A stretch of 64,000 nt of DNA, taken from contig JAGUCH010000005.1 in assembly GCA_019096065.1 (NCBI GenBank), positions 1,612,001 through 1,676,000 on the forward strand, written 5' to 3'. The first letter of the stretch is position 1. Each line of letters starts with the position of its first letter. This DNA is from Paracyclopina nana (lineage: Eukaryota; Arthropoda; Copepoda; Cyclopoida; Cyclopettidae). The notes beneath the pieces were generated by a model. The model made no database searches and had not been told where the DNA came from. It saw only the letters and a list, made by a program, of their open reading frames with translations. Positions 24,208 through 34,632 of this stretch are shown one piece after another. The position numbers were made by a program, and so were the translations under genes.

Positions 24208-24249
24208 AATAAAGTCATCTACAGTTATTTTCTCTAATACTTTTTTATT
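24208..24249. terminator. Facing poly(A) signals of two convergent genes
   Basis: AATAAA on the plus strand (24208-24213) could end the calmodulin-like transcript. AATAAA on the minus strand (24249-24244) could end the DCUN1D3-type transcript. If both are used, the 3' ends of the two convergent mRNAs overlap by a short distance. Confidence 0.4.
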
Positions 24250-24623
24250 CAGTTGAAAACATTGCACTTGCCGCAGGGTAGTTTGGTACAATGGGCCATA
24301 CTCATTCTGGCATTTAAGTCAAGCAACGCGAGCGCGTGACCCATGCGCTCACAGCTGATGTAAACAAATCTAAAAGAAGCGCGCGAGTCTGCAGCACACT
24401 TGAATAAGAGAGCAACAATTTAGCCAGCTGGGATTTGAAAAACATTCAATTGGGCTAGTAAAAACAGCTAAAGTAATCATCATGATGTAATAGTGGTAGT
24501 AAGAGAATGTCTGTCCCTTGAGGTATCAAAGTTTAAGGTTTGAAGCTTAATAATTCACTTGAAACAATGAGACAATCCAGCATCATTTGGACGTCCTAAA
24601 ATTGAGATGATAGAAAAAGTCCT

Positions 24624-26251
24624 TCAAGTCAGCTGTTGCTGATCCAGATCCTTGTTTTTCGGTGCTGACTCATAATTCTGGTTGGCTTGGTCATTCTCAA
24701 ATTCAACAAAGTCATCAAAGAGGCTGGGCCAAGCTTCGTCCTCGTCATAGACGGACAAATCGGCACCTACGGTTTCACAAAAGTTCAAAAACATGTTCCA
24801 CGTGTCACGTGAAATGCCTCTGACACTCTCAGCATTGTCTTGCAAGAAGCACACCCATTTCCCCAGGATTGGGGGCTCCCTGGGGGAAAACACCAATTGC
24901 CACAGGGAAACAGCCATGTCCAGGGGCAAAATTCGCAGCTCTGCAACTCCTGGGCAAGAGGAGAAGCAACTGGCCAAGCCAAACCGGAATGTGAACCGGT
25001 AAAGGTCTTTGAATAAGTCCGGCCTTGACAAGGCCTCAGCCGCAGCCTCGGGCAGCCGTTGCTGTATGCTGCGAAGGTTATCGGCCTTCAACGCTCGACA
25101 GCCCTGGAAAGAACAATTCGGAATAATTTTGAGGGAGTCACGCAACCTTTCATGATTTGGTTCCGTCCATGTTGTAGTTACTCATGAATCTTGAGATAAC
25201 GACCGAGGCCATTAACTAGAGTGGCTTTCTATTGTAGTTGACCATCAAAGGCTTTTATAGAAAGACAGGGAGCAATAAATGAATAATTCCACTTGCTATA
25301 ACAGGAGCAAAGCTGTAATTTTGCTAAGCCTTACCATCATCATGCCATTGAAAATATCAAGCATAGTTGGCCTGTTGGGCATCAATAAAGGCCAAAAGGG
25401 AAATTTACCTGGAGGAATTCCGCCCTGGAAAACCTGCACATTTGCTCGGCGTTGCACTTCCAGGCGAAAACCAGGACACAAAATTCGTCTGGCCTCAATT
25501 CGAGGTCATTCAAAAGGGCCTCGGTGCCCGCAACTAATATGGCATCGTCACAATCACGGAATTTGTCGAAAAGTGCATTCATCTTTGGCTCTGAGCTATG
25601 CTTCTCAGTCGAGCCTGACCGGCCCAGTGGAGGAATGCGCGGGACAAAGCTGCGCCGGTCACCAGAGCTCTGATGACCTCCGGTGCTGCTGCTGTTGATT
25701 CTCAAAAGGCTGGCCTCACTGTTGGCAATCAGGTGATGATGCAAGCCAAGGCCTGTGCCTGAATGGAGGCCATGGAGACCAACTACTGAAGAGGAAGGGG
25801 CAGAGTCCATTTTTGCCAATGACATGTGGTAACCAGGGTGCTCACTTTGGTAGACTGAAAGAGGCAGTGCAAAAATAAAGTTTAGGCATTTTCATATGCA
25901 TTTTTGCCTACATTTATTAGCTCAATTCTATCATGATGAAGCAACAGAAAACTCAATTTTAAAAATGAATGCTGCAAGTTTCCAAGATTTCTGTTCAATT
26001 AATGAAATGAGGCTCCAACCTAAATAAAGGCACAACATAACTTAGAAATAGTCTTATATTTGATCAAAGTCACAAAAGGTTTCATTATGTTTGTTCAGTT
26101 TTGACTATGGAAAGTATTCATGAAGGTACACAGCAAAAAAAGTTTTCTTACCAGGTGAAGGGTCAGTGAAGGGTTTATCCAGGGGCTTTCTGGCTGCCCC
26201 CACATTGCTGTTAGGGTTGCAGCACCCATTTCCCACACAAGTGTTGCCCAT
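24624..26251 (-). CDS. DCUN1D3: DCN1-like protein 3 (cullin neddylation co-E3), 341 aa
   Basis: Three exons, 26251-26152, 25854-25409 and 25103-24624, have GT-AG borders and matching phases (1, then 0). DCN1-like proteins bind cullins and the NEDD8 E2 and speed NEDD8 transfer to the cullin. The N terminus MGNTCVGNGCC is a clear N-myristoylation signal (Gly2) with nearby Cys suited to palmitoylation. This lipid anchor is the hallmark of the DCUN1D3 branch, which acts at membranes. After a Ser/His/Gly-rich linker, the PONY domain runs from about residue 124 to 327. It includes GTEALLNDL, LYRFTFRFGL, GISRDTWNMFLNF and DEAWPSLFDDFVE. The cullin-binding DAD patch is intact as D282, A306 and D312, with the same 24 and 6 spacing as in yeast Dcn1. 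Human DCUN1D3 has 304 residues. It converges with the calmodulin-like gene. Confidence 0.95.
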
Positions 26252-26625
26252 AGCTTCTCAAGACCTAGATTCATCCTTTGACTGAATTAACCTAATTGCA
26301 CTCATACTGGTGCCTTTCTGTCAAAAGTCTCAGATCACAGATGATGACCTTGTGCCCTGCTTTTAGGTGGTCAAGTCTTTTTTTCTGACTCAGTCAGCTG
26401 CTCAAGAAATTGCTAGGAGAAAAGCTGAGAGCAAGGACGAAAGAGAGACAAGATCGATTGCCAAACAAACGAGTGGGCGCAACTTGAACGAGCTACCTCA
26501 CGCAACCTCGTAAAGCTGAGACATGAGCAAATACTCAATTCTAACTATGCAGGTTTTTTTGGCAATTCTGTTTCTATATTTTATATTATTAGGCTCTTGG
26601 CCTTTCTTATCATCTTTTGGCTCCT
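26252..26625. other. Upstream region of the DCUN1D3-type gene
   Basis: The 5' UTR and promoter should lie here, immediately beside the foldback element. No TATA box or clear site could be assigned. Confidence 0.35.
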
Positions 26626-26629
26626 TTAA

Positions 26630-29600
26630 CAGACTGATTTTTTTGGCCAGGGCTTCGTTTGATACATCGATTCGGGTTTGATTTTTCAATTTTGGGCCCA
26701 AACCCCTTGTCACCATGTGGTTTGATGGGGTTTCAAGTTTGGCGGCCCCCAGGATGCTCTAAGGGGGTCAAATGGGGCCTGGTCTTATCAGCTGATTGAA
26801 ACAAGGCAAATCTTTGCGGGGGCGTGGCTGGAGGAGTGGAGGGCAGCCAAAATCAACTATGCCCCAATTCTTGAGGCCCCTGGGGGGTGTCCAGATGTCA
26901 GGGGAAAAAAGTTGGAAAAAGTCCTCGTCAAGGCCAAAAAAAGCCAAAATGTTCGTTTTCGGACCCGACTTTGAGGCCGATTATCTCCAAAGGCCACGGA
27001 TGGATTTTGGATTTTTTTGCTCCGAATGGCAGATAAAGATCCAAATTGTTACCAAAAAAAAATTTGGGAGGGTGTTATTCCTCGTTTGTCCGCTTCGAGC
27101 TCTCAAAGTTGGACAAAATTCACTTTTTCACAGTAGTAACAAAATGGCTACTTTTCTTCTGTCAAAAATTCTCGATTGGTCACAGTGGCCAAGTTGATGG
27201 CTGGAGTGTGGGCCATTTGGTCTGGAGGACACCTCTAGGGTCTCAGTGGTTGGTATCAGGTCCAACTTCCATGGTAGGTCAAGGCCAGGCCCAGCCAGGA
27301 GCCTTGGAGCCGAGCCATCGCGACGGCCATTTCGTTTCAGTGGCAATTCCAAGGGCCTTGCTGCCAATTCTAGGGACAGATGGTTGACCATTTGGCCTTG
27401 ATCACTCCTTCAGGGTCCCAGCAGATGATTTCAAGGCTAACAGTCAAGGTACAGCAAGGTCAGCTTGATCCAGGGGGCTCGGAGTTCACTTGTGGCATTG
27501 GTGATTTGGCTACAGAAAGTCTTCGAGGGTCTCGATGGCCAAGTTCTCGGATCAAGTGAGGATGTTTTGAGCTGTATCACTCCTTTGACATCCCAAGAGA
27601 TGATTTCAGGTTCAACTTTGATGGTGATCATCAGCTGACTGCTTCCAGGGCTACCAGAGCTTATTTGCCAACTCAGCTGCCAATGGTTCAATGAAAGGCA
27701 GCATGGATCACAGCCAAGACCAAGGCTGGAGAGTGGATTTTTTAGGCTGAATCAACTCAAATGGATGCAAGGAGATGAAAGAAAGTCTATTTTTCATGGT
27801 GTTATGCTCCCTTCTTCAACCAGGAGTGCCAAAGCTTCATGGGAACAAAAGTCGAAAATGGCTTCAATAAAGAGCTCCATTGATTGCAGCCAAGACGAGC
27901 GATGACAAGTCACTTTTTTGCTCCAGCTCAGCTCAGGGGGTGCCAAAGAGAATTTAGAAGGTGTAAACTTTCAGGTGTTGTGCACCTTTCATGGTTCTGG
28001 ATGCGCAAAACTTTCATGTGATAGCCAGAGCTCAAATAATAACAACTGCTACTCACGGATGAAAAAGGCTCGCGCTCGACAAATCGCGGATTGAACTTGA
28101 CTTTTTTGGTCCAGCTCAACTCCATTGGTGCCAAAGAGGCTGTAGAATGTGAAAAATTTTGGGTGTTCTCCATTTTTCATGATTCTGGACTGGGCAAAGT
28201 TTTATGGAGTGATGGCCACTATTATACTATATGCTACTACTCGCGGACGAAAATGGGCTCGCGCACAGCAAATCGCGGATTGAACTTGACTTTTTTGGTC
28301 CAGCTCACCTCCATTGGTGCCAAAGAGGTTGTGGAATGTGAAAAATTTCGGGTGTTTTCCATTTTTCATGATTCTGGACTGGGCAAAGTTTTATGGAGTG
28401 ATGGCCACTATTATACTATATGCTGCTACTCGCGGATGAAAATGGGCTCGCACGCGGCAAATCGCGGATTGAACTTGACTTGTTTCGTCCAGCTCAACTC
28501 CATTGGTGCCAAAGAGGCTGTAGAATGTGAAAAATTTTGGGTGTTCTCCATTTTTCATGATTCTGGACTGGGCAAAGTTTTATGGAGTGACAGCCACTAT
28601 TATACTATATGCTGCTTCTCGCGGATGAAAATGGGCTCGCGCGCAGCAAATAGCGGGTGGAATGCGAATTTTTTGGTCCAGCTCAACTCCATTGGTCCCA
28701 AAGAGGCTGTAGAATGTGAAAAATATCGGGTGTTTTCCATTTTTGATGATTCTGGACTGGGCAAAGTTTTATGGAGTGATGGCCACTATATGCTGCTTCT
28801 CGCGGATGAAAATGGACTCGCGCGCAGCAAATCGCATAACACCTGACGGTTTGCACCTTTTAAATTCTCTTTGGCACCCACTGAGGTGATCTAGGCCAAA
28901 AAAGTCAAGTTCCATCCGTGAATTTTTGAGCGCGAGGCGTTTTCCGTTTGCGAGTAGCAGTTGTTATTATAAGAGCTCTGGCTGTCACAGGAAAGTTTGC
29001 GCATCCAGAACCATGAAAGGTGCACAACACCTGGAATTATACACCTTCTAAATTCTCTTTGGCACCCACTGAGATGAGCTGGGGCAAAAAAGTGACTTGC
29101 CATCGCTCGTCTTGGCTGCAATCAAAGGAGCTCTTTATTGTAGCCATTTTCGACTTTTGTTCACATGAAGCTTTGGCACTCCTGTTTGAAGAAGGGAGCA
29201 TATCACCATGAAAAATAGACTTTCTTTCATCTCCTTGCATCCATTTGAGTTGATTCAGCCTAAAAAATCCACTTTCCAGCCTTGGTCTTGGCTGTGATCC
29301 ATGCTGCCTTTCATTGAACCATTGGCAGCTGAGTTGGCAAATAAGCTCTGGTAGCCCTGGAAGCAGTCAGCTGATGATCACCATCAAAGTTGAGCCTGAA
29401 ATCATCTCATGGGATGCCAAAGGAGTGATACAGCTCAAAAAATCCTCACCTGATCCGAGAACTTGGCCATCAAGGCCCTCGAAGACTTTCTGTAGCCAAA
29501 TCACCAATGCCACAAGTGAACTCCAAGCCCCCTGGATCAAGCTGGCCTTGCTGTACCTTGGCTGTTAGCCTTGAAATCATCTGCTGGGACCCTGAAGGAG

Positions 29601-30375
29601 TGATCAAGGACAAATGGCTAACAATCTGTCCCCAGAATTGGCAGCAAGGCCCTTGGAATTGCCACTGAATCGAAATGGCCGTCGCGATGGCTCGGCTCCA
29701 AGGCTCCTGGCTGGGCCTGGCCTAGCCCTACCAAGGAAGTTGGACCTGATACCAACCACTGAGACCCTAGAGGTGTCCTCCAGACCAAATGGCCCACACT
29801 CCAGCCATCAACTTGGCCACTGTGACCAATCGAGAATTTTTGACAGAAGAAAAGTAGCCATTTTGTTACTACTGTGAAAAAGTGAATTTTGTCCAACTTT
29901 GAGAGCTCGTAGCGGACAAACGAGGAATAACACCCTCCCAAATTTTTTCTTGGTACTAATTTGGATCTTTATCTGCCATTTGGAGCAAAAAAATCCAAAA
30001 TCCATCCGTGGCCTTTGGAGATAATCGGCCTCAAAGTCGGGTCCGAAAACGCAAATTTTGGCTTTTTTTGGCCTTGACGAGGACTTTTTCCAACTTTTTT
30101 CCCCTGACATCTGGACACCCCCCAGGGGCCTCAAGAATTGGGGCATAGTTGATTTTGGCTGCCCTCCACTCCTCCAGCCACGCCCCCGCAAAGATTTGCC
30201 TTGTTTCAATCAGCTGATTAGACCAGGCCCCATTTGACCCCCTTAGAGCATCCTGGGGGCCGCCAAACTCGAAACCCCATCAAACCACATGGTGACAAGG
30301 GTTTTGGGCCCAAAATTGAAAAATCAAACCCGAATCGATGTATCAAACGAAGCCCCGCGATAAAAAATCAGTCTG
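26630..30375. mobile_element. 3.75-kb foldback DNA transposon bounded by TTAA
   Basis: Both ends read CAGACTGATTTTTT inward and are flanked by TTAA (26626-26629 and 30376-30379), a 4-bp target duplication of the piggyBac or Sola3 type. The left arm (26630-28115) and right arm (28890-30375) are inverted copies of about 1,486 bp. Paired positions sum to 57005 at every place checked, so the arms differ by substitutions with almost no net length change. Each arm is built of diverged units of about 175-190 bp (for example starting near 27210, 27390, 27565, 27740 and 27915). The centre is a 189-bp tandem array. No transposase is present, so it is non-autonomous. The high arm identity suggests recent origin or gene conversion between arms. 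Confidence 0.85.
28090..28850. repeat. Core tandem array of the foldback element, four 189-bp units
   Basis: Units begin at about 28090, 28279, 28468 and 28657, all 189 bp apart, and the last decays near 28850. They share CCAGCTCAACTCCATTGG and TTCTGGACTGGGCAAAG. Because 189 is 3 x 63, a plus-strand frame of 251 codons (28091-28846) stays open with four 63-residue repeats. Differences between units mostly change amino acids, so I regard this frame as a by-product and not a gene. Weaker copies continue into both arms. Confidence 0.85.
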
Positions 30376-30539
30376 TTAAGGGGTAATGTTATTAGTAAGT
30401 AACGCTGTGCAAGAAACTGAGAAGATTCGCGCTGTCCACTCGTTCAATCGCTCTCAGCATTTTGAACCGGAATTCAGTCACTCAGAAGCTGTTGAATGTT
30501 TTGTTTACGTTCTTGTAAATCTGCGGCTTCAAAGACTAA

Positions 30540-30951
30540 GGCCTGGATCAGCTGGTTATTTCACCGCAATTTTGAGCGCCGTAATTGCGATGCAATTGTC
30601 AACATAACAGCGATCAGCTGGTAATTGTAATCCAATTTTTGCCATGCTCAAAGATTACTTCTATATTGGGTTTATATTCAAACGTTAAGACCAAAATTCA
30701 AAAATGGGATCATTAGAGCTTAAACTATCAAAAACAGCCTCTGTTATGGCAAATAAGGCCAAAAGTTAGGCCAACTTAAATTGCAAAGGTTTGGTTGACT
30801 TTACTGTTAAAGTTCCGCCGCTGCTTTGCTCGCCGAAATTGCGCTGCAATTATCTGTAGTAGCTGATCCACTTAAATTGCAGCGCAATTACAAACAGCAG
30901 CTGAAATTATGACCGAAATTGCGCTGCAATCAGGACCAGCTGATCCAGGCC
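30540..30951. mobile_element. 412-bp PIF/Harbinger-type MITE
   Basis: The left end GGCCTGGATCAGCTGGT is inverted at the right end (ACCAGCTGATCCAGGCC). Both ends are flanked by TAA (30537-30539 and 30952-30954), the TWA target duplication of PIF/Harbinger elements. Inside, AATTGCGCTGCAATT-like palindromic words recur. It has no coding capacity. Confidence 0.75.
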
Positions 30952-30954
30952 TAA

Positions 30955-32123
30955 AACGGTAAGAAATTCTTCTCTTTTGGCCAATTCTCCGTTTTTATTT
31001 TCCTCCAATATAAATACGAAATGTTCGTAATGTCCGGATTCTTGGTTGGATGTCGACAAGATTGATGCTTTTGCTACCAAGTGTAGCATAAGCATTGAGG
31101 TCCATTTTTTGTTGCCGGTTTTTTTGCCATAGAAACTAATACATATCTTACATTGTTTAACTTTCGTATGATTTTATTTTCGTATTCGTTGAACAATAAT
31201 ACACAGACATCCAATCATGATGTTGAGCATGCAAAATCCATTTTTGCGCATGGTTAAGCACATTTTCTCACTTTTGCTCTAGAAAATCGTGGTAAGCATG
31301 AAGAGTTTGATGATGGGAGGGCAGGAATTTTTTAAAACATTGATGATATTTTTAGAATATTGTACATGGAGATGATTTTTCTTTTAGTTTGTTGGCTAAT
31401 AAACAACGCTTGTAATTGTGTTTAGTATATATAGACAATTTGAGCAAAGTATTCAAGACTTCTATTAAGTCAATTCCTGTTAAAATCAACTTTCTTCCTT
31501 AAAATATCACAGTTAGAAACCATTCTTTAATAACAACTCAAATTTCCTCCTATGAATGAATTTATGCTATGGAAACCATAGATATGCCAATGCCAACAAT
31601 AGCAACAACTAGTTATTTAGCTATCAATAAAGGGCTAAACGTTTTCTTTTGGCCAGTCCTCAATAAATAAAGAGTTTGAACATGCCATGAAGTTTCTTGG
31701 CAACTTGTGCTAATTTATCTTAAGTGCTTTTCTTGGGCCAAAAATGGCTGCTTCCCACCCTCAAGAAAAAAAGAGACAGTAACTCATACAAGTAGGAAAA
31801 AGAGAAAATACCACAGCTACTATGAAAAGAAGAAGTTATGTTCAGTCTCTTTTAGGTTGCTGTGCATTGAAACTAAATGCGGCAACAGGAGCTAATCCCA
31901 ACCAAAAGAAATTGGCAGGCTGAAAAAAACTTTCTCTTGGGACTTTTCATTCTGTCCTGAATAAAAGCTTCTGAAAAGAAGAAAAAATCCCAAAGCTATG
32001 TCTTAGAAGCTTTTTTGGTAGCATTGGCAAAACCTTTGGTTTCTCATGTTCCATACACCATCACTATAACAGCAATTAGTATATATTCTATAGTTGTGGC
32101 TTTAAAATTGCTTCCTTGGCTTT
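30955..32123. other. Spacer downstream of the minus-strand Ly6 gene
   Basis: This is AT-rich sequence. Part is presumably the 3' UTR of the Ly6 gene on the minus strand. TTTATT at about 30994 and 31163 would read AATAAA on that strand. No gene is seen. Confidence 0.35.
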
Positions 32124-34615
32124 TCAACTTAAGGGAAGTGGCGTTGGAAAGGCACCAAATGATGGCATGAAAAGTAGAAACACTGTTGGAATCATAAGTA
32201 AGTAGTTGCTGTAAGAGACAGTTTTTGATGATTTGTTGCATTCATCTTCTTCACAAAAGCACATGTGGCCATGGCGGTGACCTTCAGTCATACATGCATG
32301 GTTCACCATGAAGAAGTTGACATCAAAGTCATCTGTGCAAGTTCGTTTCACTTGGTAATGTTCTGGAAAAGATTTTTCATAATGTACATTATTATGGCAT
32401 ATGGAGTCAGCCATTTCACCACCCAGCATTCTGATGAACTTTCTGGGAAACTTTGTGCCCTTGCTCTTAAATGTTGCCTCATAATTTGTTAGCTTGTGAC
32501 TTGCTCAATTGGCTTAATGATGTTTTTAAATGAACTAAGACAATCACAAATTTTTCTCCCAACTCTGACCTTGCTTTCTAACTTCTCTTGTTTGCCCTAC
32601 AAGACTGCTGATTTAATTTGATGTCAGCTTCTTCAAGGCCATAAAAATGTCCCAGAAATCCTGCTGTGACTTCTTCATTTTATTTTGTGCTGCTCAGCCT
32701 TCAAAAATTATGGCTACACTAAAACTGCTGCAAATGGCTTACCATAATTTGCATTCTCTGCATTTGGAAACTTTCAAGAAATGCTCTTGATCTTTCTCTA
32801 AATGATATCAGAACGTGCTGAAAAGTTGCTCATCTTTTCTCAACTTCTTCTGGTACACAAACCAGCCTGCTAATAACCAATTGCGAAACTTTTGCCTTTT
32901 CTTTGGCAGTGCTATTATGATGTTTCTTAAGAAAATAGCATGAGCAGGGACACCTTTGCTTTCATGAAAAAAGGAAAGTTCTTATAAAAATCCCTCGAGG
33001 GTCTTCCTTAATTTTCTAAAACAGAATAAAAAACCTTAATTAAAAAGCTTTTGTTATGGGACATAACACTTGGCCAACATTTTGCTCAGTAATCCTATCT
33101 TTTTGGGGAGCAGGTGCATGGTTTTTTTCGATTAAGCTTATCACTCAGAATGGCTTAGTTGTACTTTTTGAATTTCTGCTTAATTCAAAGCAAAAGATGT
33201 TGAGGAAAATACAGATGATTGTAAAAGCTGAGGCTTCCTTCAGAGCACAATGGAATATCCTTGGGGAAACTCATTAACATAATTACCTGTTCCGATAAAC
33301 TGCACCATTTTCACACAACAACCTTCACACTCTCTAAGAGGAGGCATGTCAGCCTTATGAATTGTGTAATTGAATGGATCATGGCACCTTGGGTCATCCC
33401 AGGAATTGCATTCAAAACATTCTATTGTGCTTCCAGCTGCAACAAAATTGTAAATTATAAATTTTCTCTTTTTTCAATGCATTTACATTCATGGCAGATT
33501 TTTTCAAACGTCCTTTTTTCACCGTTTTGAATTTTTGAGAATTGAAGCTTCTAATCTACTTTCCAATTTTATTATGCCTTCCTTTTTGCTTAAAAATGCA
33601 CACTCAACAGAAGTGGGAATACTGTAAAAAGTCCGCAATGTCAAAAGTCCTTATATATAAAATCCTCATGAAAAAAGTCCTAATATATGAAGTCCTAACG
33701 TAAAAAGTCCTGATGTAAAAAGTACACTCTACAAAGACTATTTTTGTACAGATATCAATAATTCTTTGATAAAACATTAATGCATGCATTTAATTTGTGA
33801 AACAAAGTTACCGACGCTGCTTTGATTGAATAATGTTTGGCTTATCAATGAAAGAGTCTTCTGTATTTATTCGCTTTTTCTGACTTTGTTCAATTGGTAA
33901 TTGGCTACTTTGTAAAACAGGGCTGAAGTCCGATGTATCTTCAGTTCCCTGTTCAAGTTCAGTGGCCTTATGGACTGGTAATGGCCTTATGGACTGGTAA
34001 TGGGGATTAATAAACTAATAATTAGTAAAAAAAATTTTTTTTGGGTCAGCCTTTCCACAAATTCAAGTCTTAAGGCTTCATAGATCTTCATTAAAGATTT
34101 AATAGGATCCTTTAGAATCTCATCCCTCAAATGATTGCATCAGTACCATTTGATATTCCCTTGAGCAGAACACAATCCAAGAGTTAAACTTAGAATCACA
34201 AGAAGATATAGATAAACTTTTTAATCTACTTGTATTAAGGTTCATATTATTGTATTTATGGTCTTTTATAAAAATTGGGACTTTAGACATCCAGTCTTCA
34301 CATAAAAGGACTTTTGATATCTGGTCTTTATATGAGCGGAATTTTAGTATCTGGACTTTTTGCAACCGGACTTTTTTTATCTGGACATTTCACATCGCGG
34401 ACTTTTTACAGTACATCCACAGAAGTGTCGCTCTGTGCATATAAAAGCATTTTTCTGAAGTGGCCATAAATCTTGTACTTCTTCAGTAAGCCTTTTTGGC
34501 TAAAGTTGGTTAGCAAGTAGTATGTAAAAATATCACTTTGATTGTACTTACACATGCAATCTCCACCTGCAGCATATGTGCTGCCTACAAAATATGTCAG
34601 CAGGAAAAGGGCCAT
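32124..34615 (-). CDS. Ly6/uPAR-type GPI-anchored protein (150 aa)
   Basis: Three exons, 34615-34552, 33436-33287 and 32362-32124, join with GT-AG borders, both introns in phase 1. Exon 1 encodes a signal peptide ([16 protein letters not shown]). Exon 2 opens the Ly6/uPAR three-finger fold with CFEC, a Cys before HDPFN, and CEGCC. Exon 3 supplies RTC, HAC, MCFC and the closing ECN, the Cys-Asn end typical of Ly6 domains, then a C-terminal hydrophobic stretch ([13 protein letters not shown]) typical of GPI-anchor signals. The product should sit on the outer face of the plasma membrane. Such proteins modulate channels and receptors or act in septate junctions in insects; the exact role here is unknown. 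An acceptor (CAG) lies 17 bases upstream of the ATG, implying a leader exon. Its paralogue is at 44.6-47.8 kb. A TA-flanked MITE sits in intron 1. Confidence 0.85.
33622..34411. mobile_element. 790-bp TA-flanked MITE (Tc1/mariner-like) inside a Ly6 intron
   Basis: The ends CTGTAAAAAGTCCGC and its inverse (GCGGACTTTTTACAG) are both flanked by TA, the Tc1/mariner target. Behind each end the phrase AAAAGTCC recurs every 16-20 bp with TATA-rich spacers. The middle includes a tandem copy of a ~20-bp phrase beginning GGCCTTATGGACTGG (33962-34001). No transposase is present. Confidence 0.65.
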
Positions 34616-34632
34616 TTTTAGTCTTGACTTGC

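Noticed and set aside
26796-27197. 133-codon frame repeated in mirror at 29808-30209
   Set aside because: The two frames are the same sequence in the two arms of the foldback. There is no domain, and similar-length frames exist on both strands.
28091-28846. 251-codon plus-strand frame
   Set aside because: It lies wholly in the 189-bp tandem core of the foldback element. Its openness follows from the period being a multiple of three, and unit differences mostly change residues.
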